A stretch of 10,750 nt of DNA from a bacterium 42_11 (GTDB taxonomy: Bacteria; Synergistota; GBS-1): contig LGFB01000026.1 in assembly GCA_001508835.1 (NCBI GenBank), forward strand, positions 1-10,750, in the 5' to 3' direction. Under the pieces are notes generated by a model. That model searched no databases, was not told the DNA's origin, and saw nothing but the letters and a program-made list of their open reading frames with translations. Of the stretch, positions 6,930 to 10,750 are shown one piece after another; the first letter of the stretch is position 1, and the number at the start of each line of letters is the position of its first letter. A program made the translations under genes and the position numbers.

Positions 6930-7016
6930 CACATAAGAACCGAAAACGAAAAATTTAGGTAGCGACAGCAAAAATAAACTTGCTACAATGTATAAAAATT
7001 GCCCTCTTTAAAACTA

Positions 7017-7045
7017 TTGACAGACAAAAATCCACCAATTATACT
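7017..7045 (+). promoter_or_regulatory. Sigma-70-type promoter of the chemoreceptor gene
   Basis: A perfect -35 box TTGACA (7017-7022) is separated by 17 bases from TATACT (7040-7045), one base off the TATAAT consensus. Transcription should begin near 7051-7053, giving a leader of about 47 bases. That start sits on the ATG at 7051, which argues that this ATG is not the translation start and supports the one at 7099. Confidence 0.8.
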
Positions 7046-7098
7046 CTTAAATGCCGTTTACCTTTTATAACTTTTGTTTGACCGGGGGTGTCAAGTTG

Positions 7099-8838
7099 AT
7101 GTTAAGAAGTGTTAAGGGAAGGGTAATATTAATCGGGATCGCCCTGCTTGTCCTTTCCGGGGCGCTTTTCATCTACCAAGCGAACTCCTTGCTTAAGAGG
7201 AGTCTCATGGAAGACAGAGAGCTTAAGGCACGTGAGCTTACAGAAACCGCCTACTCTCTTATAAACTCGGCCTACGAGGATTTTAAAGCAGGGAAGATAA
7301 GCGAAGATGAGGCAAAAGAGCTGGCCAAAAAGCTTGTGGAAGGATTAAGGTATGGAAAAGACGGCTATTTCTGGATTAACGATATGAATCTAAAGATGGT
7401 TATGCATCCTATAAAGAAGGAGCTTAATGGAACGGATTTAAGCAACTACAAAGACCCAAATGGCAAGTTCCTTTTCAGAGAGATGGTTGAGGTTTGTAGG
7501 AAAAACGGAGAGGGGTTCGTTGACTACATGTGGCCCAAGCCCGGCTTTAAAGACCCTCAGCCCAAGCTCTCCTTTGTAAAGCTCTTCCAGCCGTGGGGCT
7601 GGATAGTCGGAACGGGCTTTTACATCGATGATGTAGAGGCAGCCCTTGCAGTCCAGAGAAAGAGAGCTTTAACCACCTTCATAATAGCGATAGGCGCATT
7701 GGCTACCGTGCTTTATCTTTTCCTGAAGAGCTTCTTTGGAAAACCGCTCACCGTTTTGGTACAAACCGTGGAGAAGCTTTCACAAACGAAAGATTTAACA
7801 ACGCGGGTTCTGGCAAAGGGTGGAGAGGAGTTCGAAAAGTTAGCGAAAGAATTTAACGCCATGATAGATGCCTTTGAAAAGGTGGTAAGGGAGACTCAAT
7901 CTCAGGGAGACAAGACCAGCGCCGTAGCCCAAGGGGTAGCCGCATCGGTTCAGCAAACGAGCGCCTCCTCAACCCAGATAGTAAGCGCGGTATCCAACAT
8001 AAGGGAGGAAATAGAAAGCGTCGCTGCAGGCGTAGAAGAGATGAACGCAGGTATTGAAGAAGTTGCGAGCGGTGCCCAAACGGTGGCGGACCAGGCAACG
8101 AGCGTAGCCGAGGAAGCGGAAGAGGTGAGATCGGCTGCCCTTCAGGGAAGGAAGGGAATGCAGACCGTGGTTCAGGCCATTGGCTCCGTAGCAAGCGTGG
8201 CAGAGAGGACCGTTAAAGTTATGAAAGACCTTGAAGGAGCATCGAGCGAAATAGGAGAAATAACCAACGCCATAACAAGCATCGCCGAACAAACCAACCT
8301 TCTGGCCTTAAACGCAGCCATGGAGGCAGCGAGAGCAGGGGAAGCGGGCAGAGGGTTTGCCGTTGTAGCCGATGAAGTAAGAAAGCTCGCTGAAGAGACC
8401 GCAAACGCCGCTAAAAGAATAGCCTCCATAGTCGGAAAGATCCAGGAGATGACGAAGCTCGCCGCAGATACGGTCAAGGAGGCTCAAAGCTCTGTCAGTG
8501 AAAGCGTAAATGTGGCCAGGGAGGTAGACTCCCAAATAGAAACCATCGTTGAAGCCATAGAAACCATGGCCAACAGAATCAAGGATATATCAGCGGCGGT
8601 GGAGAATCAGTCCGCTTCAACGGAACAGATGGCAGCAGGCATAGATAACCTCGCAAAGGCTATAACGAAGGTAAGCGAAAACGTGAGGGAAATCGATGAA
8701 GGCTTTAAGGAGCAGGCAAAGGCGATGGAGGAAATCGCAAGAAGCACAGAGGAGCTCGCTCATATAGCGAATAGATTGCCGGAAAGCATCTCCACCTTCA
8801 AGCTATCCAGAGAGGTTACCGCAATAGCCCCCGCCTAA
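7099..8838 (+). CDS. Methyl-accepting chemotaxis protein with single-Cache sensor domain
   Basis: A 579-residue inner-membrane chemoreceptor. The start at 7099 has GGGGGTG (7084-7090) eight bases upstream and lies about 47 bases after the predicted transcription start; the frame is open 16 codons further up, to an ATG sitting on that start point. A first membrane segment (about 8-27) is followed by an extracytoplasmic domain (about 35-185) resembling sCache_2: [33 protein letters not shown] and [18 protein letters not shown] second membrane segment (about 190-212), a HAMP linker (about 211-265) and a long coiled-coil signalling domain follow, with the hairpin tip [38 protein letters not shown] from residue 397. 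The tip has Met where most receptors have Ile. sCache_2 domains often bind small carboxylates such as acetate, propionate or pyruvate, which would suit the neighbouring acid-degrading genes, but this is inference. No C-terminal CheR-docking pentapeptide is seen. Confidence 0.95.
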   Translation: MLRSVKGRVILIGIALLVLSGALFIYQANSLLKRSLMEDRELKARELTETAYSLINSAYEDFKAGKISEDEAKELAKKLVEGLRYGKDGYFWINDMNLKMVMHPIKKELNGTDLSNYKDPNGKFLFREMVEVCRKNGEGFVDYMWPKPGFKDPQPKLSFVKLFQPWGWIVGTGFYIDDVEAALAVQRKRALTTFIIAIGALATVLYLFLKSFFGKPLTVLVQTVEKLSQTKDLTTRVLAKGGEEFEKLAKEFNAMIDAFEKVVRETQSQGDKTSAVAQGVAASVQQTSASSTQIVSAVSNIREEIESVAAGVEEMNAGIEEVASGAQTVADQATSVAEEAEEVRSAALQGRKGMQTVVQAIGSVASVAERTVKVMKDLEGASSEIGEITNAITSIAEQTNLLALNAAMEAARAGEAGRGFAVVADEVRKLAEETANAAKRIASIVGKIQEMTKLAADTVKEAQSSVSESVNVAREVDSQIETIVEAIETMANRIKDISAAVENQSASTEQMAAGIDNLAKAITKVSENVREIDEGFKEQAKAMEEIARSTEELAHIANRLPESISTFKLSREVTAIAPA

Positions 8839-8843
8839 GGAAG

Positions 8844-8882
8844 AAAGGTAAAAAGGGGGGAGCTTTCCCCCCTCTTACCTTT
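8844..8882. terminator. Bidirectional intrinsic terminator between convergent genes
   Basis: GGGGGG (8855-8860) and CCCCCC (8867-8872) form a strong stem with loop AGCTTT. It is extended by A/T pairs and by AAAGGT (8844-8849) against ACCTTT (8877-8882), with one bulge or mismatch. T-rich sequence follows the core on both strands (TCTTACCTTTT on +, TTTTTACCTTT on -). It ends the chemoreceptor transcript and the purC-sua5 transcript, and overlaps the last codons of the latter. Confidence 0.85.
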
Positions 8883-9843
8883 TAGCTTGAGCCTTTCTCA
8901 GCCTGTCCATTATCGCTCTTCCAAGCCCTTCCTCGGGAATCGCCTCAGCGTAGATGATATCGAGGCCCGCATCGTCAAGCCTATGCAAACAGGGGAACAG
9001 ATTACATGCCGCCTCCTTAAGGTCTCCAGAGGGAGATAACACCTCAACCGCAAAAAACTTCTCCCTATACTTGGCCTCCTTAAAGGCAAGAAGTCCCGCC
9101 TTAATCCCAAAGGGAACCTCGAAGTTCTCGTCTTCTATTATCCTCAAGGGCGTTCTCGGAGAGTAATGCCTTGGAAGCTGACCCGGTGAGCGGGGCTTTT
9201 CGCTCTCCGTCAACATCTTCACCTTCCCTATCACCCTTTCTATCTCCTCCACGGGCAATCCACCCGGCCTCAACAATAGGGGCGTTTCCTCACTTAAATC
9301 TATTATGGTTGATTCGACCCCAACGGGAGTTCTCCCTCCATCTATTATCAGGTCTATCCTTCCCCCAAGCTGTTTTAAGACATGCTCCGGCATCGTTGGA
9401 CTCAGATACCCGAAACGATTTGCGCTTGGGGCAGCTATAGGAGTTTCCGACTCCCTTATTAGCCTTAGAGCCACAGGATGGGAGGGCATCCTTACGGCGA
9501 CGGTGTTTAACCCCGCGGTAACTATGTCTGGAACGATGTCCTTCTTAGGAAGCACTATGGTTAAAGGCCCCGGCCAAAATCTTTCTATGAGAGCTTTTGC
9601 CCTATCATCTATGTAAAGCCAAAGCAGATCAAGCTCCTTGACGTCCGCTATATGAACTATTAAAGGGTCGAAAAAGGGCCTTTCCTTCGCCTCAAAAATT
9701 TTAGCCACCGCCTCTGGGTTTAAAGCATCGGCCCCAAGTCCGTAAACCGTCTCCGTGGGGAAGGCTACAAGCCCTCCCCTCTTTATTATCAAAGCCGCAA
9801 TTTTTAGTCCCTCTTCGGTTGCCTCAACTATCCTCGTCATCAC
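8875..9843 (-). CDS. sua5: L-threonylcarbamoyladenylate synthase (Sua5/TsaC, YrdC family)
   Basis: A 322-residue two-domain Sua5-type enzyme. It makes threonylcarbamoyl-AMP from threonine, bicarbonate and ATP, the first step of t6A37 modification of ANN-decoding tRNAs in the cytosol. The YrdC domain (about 10-205) shows FPTETVYGLGADA (28-40), the K-x-R of EAKERPFFDPLIVHI (Lys53, Arg55), WPGPLTIVL, SAN (140-142) and GVESTIIDL. A linker with SPGQLPRHYSPRTPL (219-233) leads to the Sua5 C-terminal domain (about 235-322), which is absent from short TsaC/YrdC proteins. The start is GTG at 9843 with the 4-base overlap GTGA onto the purC stop, or ATG at 9840; AAGGAG stands 8 bases before the GTG. It is probably co-transcribed with purC and ends in the shared hairpin. 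The family call is very firm. Confidence 0.95.
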   Translation of the reverse strand: MMTRIVEATEEGLKIAALIIKRGGLVAFPTETVYGLGADALNPEAVAKIFEAKERPFFDPLIVHIADVKELDLLWLYIDDRAKALIERFWPGPLTIVLPKKDIVPDIVTAGLNTVAVRMPSHPVALRLIRESETPIAAPSANRFGYLSPTMPEHVLKQLGGRIDLIIDGGRTPVGVESTIIDLSEETPLLLRPGGLPVEEIERVIGKVKMLTESEKPRSPGQLPRHYSPRTPLRIIEDENFEVPFGIKAGLLAFKEAKYREKFFAVEVLSPSGDLKEAACNLFPCLHRLDDAGLDIIYAEAIPEEGLGRAIMDRLRKAQAKR

Positions 9844-10750
9844 CCTAAAAGCTCCTTAATCTGAGATAAAACCTCCCTCAACGAGGGAACTTTAAACCAT
9901 TCCCTTCCCGTTATCTCATTGGCATAGGCCATGTACATCTGGGAAATCAGAAAGGAGAGCTGGGAGGGAAGCTTGGGAGGACTTGAAGACACCAAACTCT
10001 TCCAGTTAAGGCGATCCCTTCTCTTCGCCTCCTCAAGGTCCTTATACCAATCGGTTTTACGATAATATATCCTCGCTATCTCCTTGCTGACCGGAAAGCC
10101 CTGATAGCTAAACCTGCACTCATCGAGGCTACCTACAGCATCGACCAAGATTAGATTTCTTTCCTCATCGAAGCCATATTCCACCTTACCATCCTCGTTC
10201 AAAAGGTCTAACCTCTTGGCTTCCTCGGTTATAAGGCTATTTATCAAAAGGGTCTTTTCCTTTATCTCCTCCACTTCCTTATCGCTCAAGGCGCATAGTT
10301 TCTTCGCCTCTTCCCAGGATAGATACCTGTCCGTGGGCTCGAGCTTCGTTGAAACATCGAGAAGAGGCTTTTCAAGTAACGTCCCCGGCTTTGGCATTTC
10401 CCTCATCCCGATATCCTCAAGCTTTAGGCTTCCATCCTTTAACCTTTTAAATATGGATGAGCCCTCGGGTAAAGAGTTTCTGTAAATAATCTCCAAGGGG
10501 ATTAAAAAGTTTCCCTTCTCGCCTCTATACACCGAATAATCGTATCTTCCCGAAACTTCCTTAGGCCTTATAACTCGAAGCAGTTTAAACTCAAGCACAT
10601 TCTGAGGATACTTGAGATCTCTCAACCTCTTAACTTGGTTATCCTCAACCACCCCCAGGTAATGGCTCCTTATACCCCGCTCTTCAAGCTTCTCAAAGAA
10701 GTAAGCGGTAACGATACATATAGATGCTCCCTTGTTCTTTATATGGTCAG
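9840..10750 (-). CDS. purC: Phosphoribosylaminoimidazole-succinocarboxamide (SAICAR) synthase, 5' end beyond the window
   Basis: SAICAR synthase, which joins aspartate to CAIR with ATP in de novo purine synthesis. Visible family motifs are RNSLPEGSS followed by FKRL, KLEDIGM, VDAVGSLDECRF and SKEIARIYYRKTDWY. The codon at 10652 (GTG) is not the start: the frame continues to the window edge with 32 further residues, including KGASICIVTAYFFEKLEERGIRSHYL, split here as NKGASICIVTAY and FFEKLEERGIRSHYLG, which matches the family's N-terminal strand region. At least 302 residues are therefore present, longer than the roughly 240-residue E. coli type and nearer the longer forms. The stop TGA (9842-9840) overlaps the sua5 start, indicating coupled translation. 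No other pur gene is visible; upstream genes lie outside the window. Confidence 0.95.
   Translation of the reverse strand, partial: DHIKNKGASICIVTAYFFEKLEERGIRSHYLGVVEDNQVKRLRDLKYPQNVLEFKLLRVIRPKEVSGRYDYSVYRGEKGNFLIPLEIIYRNSLPEGSSIFKRLKDGSLKLEDIGMREMPKPGTLLEKPLLDVSTKLEPTDRYLSWEEAKKLCALSDKEVEEIKEKTLLINSLITEEAKRLDLLNEDGKVEYGFDEERNLILVDAVGSLDECRFSYQGFPVSKEIARIYYRKTDWYKDLEEAKRRDRLNWKSLVSSSPPKLPSQLSFLISQMYMAYANEITGREWFKVPSLREVLSQIKELLG

Larger units (their letters stand above)
6826..7016. other. Non-coding gap with palindromes between the permease remnant and the chemoreceptor promoter
   Basis: About 190 bases, AT-rich in the second half, with no convincing ORF, tRNA or strong intrinsic terminator. 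It holds a perfect 10-base palindrome and two looser TACA/TGTA inverted repeats (6916-6929 and 6984-6992), described separately, that resemble operators. No clear end signal for the upstream operon is visible. Confidence 0.5.

Noticed and set aside
7853..8535. Several long antisense frames inside the chemoreceptor gene
   Set aside because: They are by-products of the repetitive Ala/Glu-rich coiled-coil codons, with no ribosome sites and low-complexity translations.
1..10750. CRISPR array, insertion sequence, tRNA, rRNA or integrase
   Set aside because: I saw no regularly spaced repeats, transposase motifs, terminal inverted repeats or tRNA-like folds on either strand. The transporter deletion has no mobile-element remnant at its junction.

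Overview
The window looks like a chromosomal segment of an anaerobic, possibly thermophilic bacterium. Arginine is mostly AGA/AGG, ATA is a common isoleucine codon, ribosome-binding sites are strong GGAGG types, and TTG/GTG starts occur. The mix of an MmgE/PrpD cluster, a TAXI-type TRAP transporter and a sCache chemoreceptor would fit Synergistota or a similar deep-branching anaerobe. That placement is a guess from gene style, not from a marker gene.

Region 1 (1-5607, + strand) is a tightly packed catabolic-looking operon. It holds the 3' end of one MmgE/PrpD gene, a small DUF4387 gene overlapping it by 8 bases, two more complete MmgE/PrpD genes, and a two-subunit [4Fe-4S] hydro-lyase of the aconitase/isopropylmalate/homoaconitate dehydratase superfamily (large subunit, then small subunit). 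The third MmgE/PrpD gene and the large-subunit gene overlap by ATGA, and all intergenic gaps are at most 23 bases. Three MmgE/PrpD paralogues beside an aconitase-type enzyme suggest successive dehydration, hydration, isomerisation or decarboxylation steps on a branched di- or tricarboxylic hydroxy acid. The substrate cannot be read from the sequence.

Region 2 (5638-6825, + strand) is the wreck of the operon's transporter. A start codon and signal peptide that look like a TAXI-type TRAP solute receptor run straight into the middle of a fused TRAP permease. The rest of the receptor and the N-terminal part of the permease are missing. The surviving permease also carries an in-frame TAG where the family would have Trp (TGG), and a one-base frameshift beside a short T-run. 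The enzymes look intact while the uptake system looks dead.

Region 3 (6826-7098) is a non-coding gap with several TACA/TGTA-type palindromes and a near-consensus sigma-70 promoter (TTGACA, 17 bases, TATACT). That promoter drives a methyl-accepting chemotaxis protein with a single-Cache sensor domain (7099-8838).

Region 4 (8839-10750) begins with a G/C-rich hairpin that serves as a bidirectional terminator between convergent units. On the - strand, a housekeeping pair, purC (cut by the window end) followed by the tRNA t6A gene sua5/tsaC, overlaps by 1-4 bases and is probably translationally coupled.
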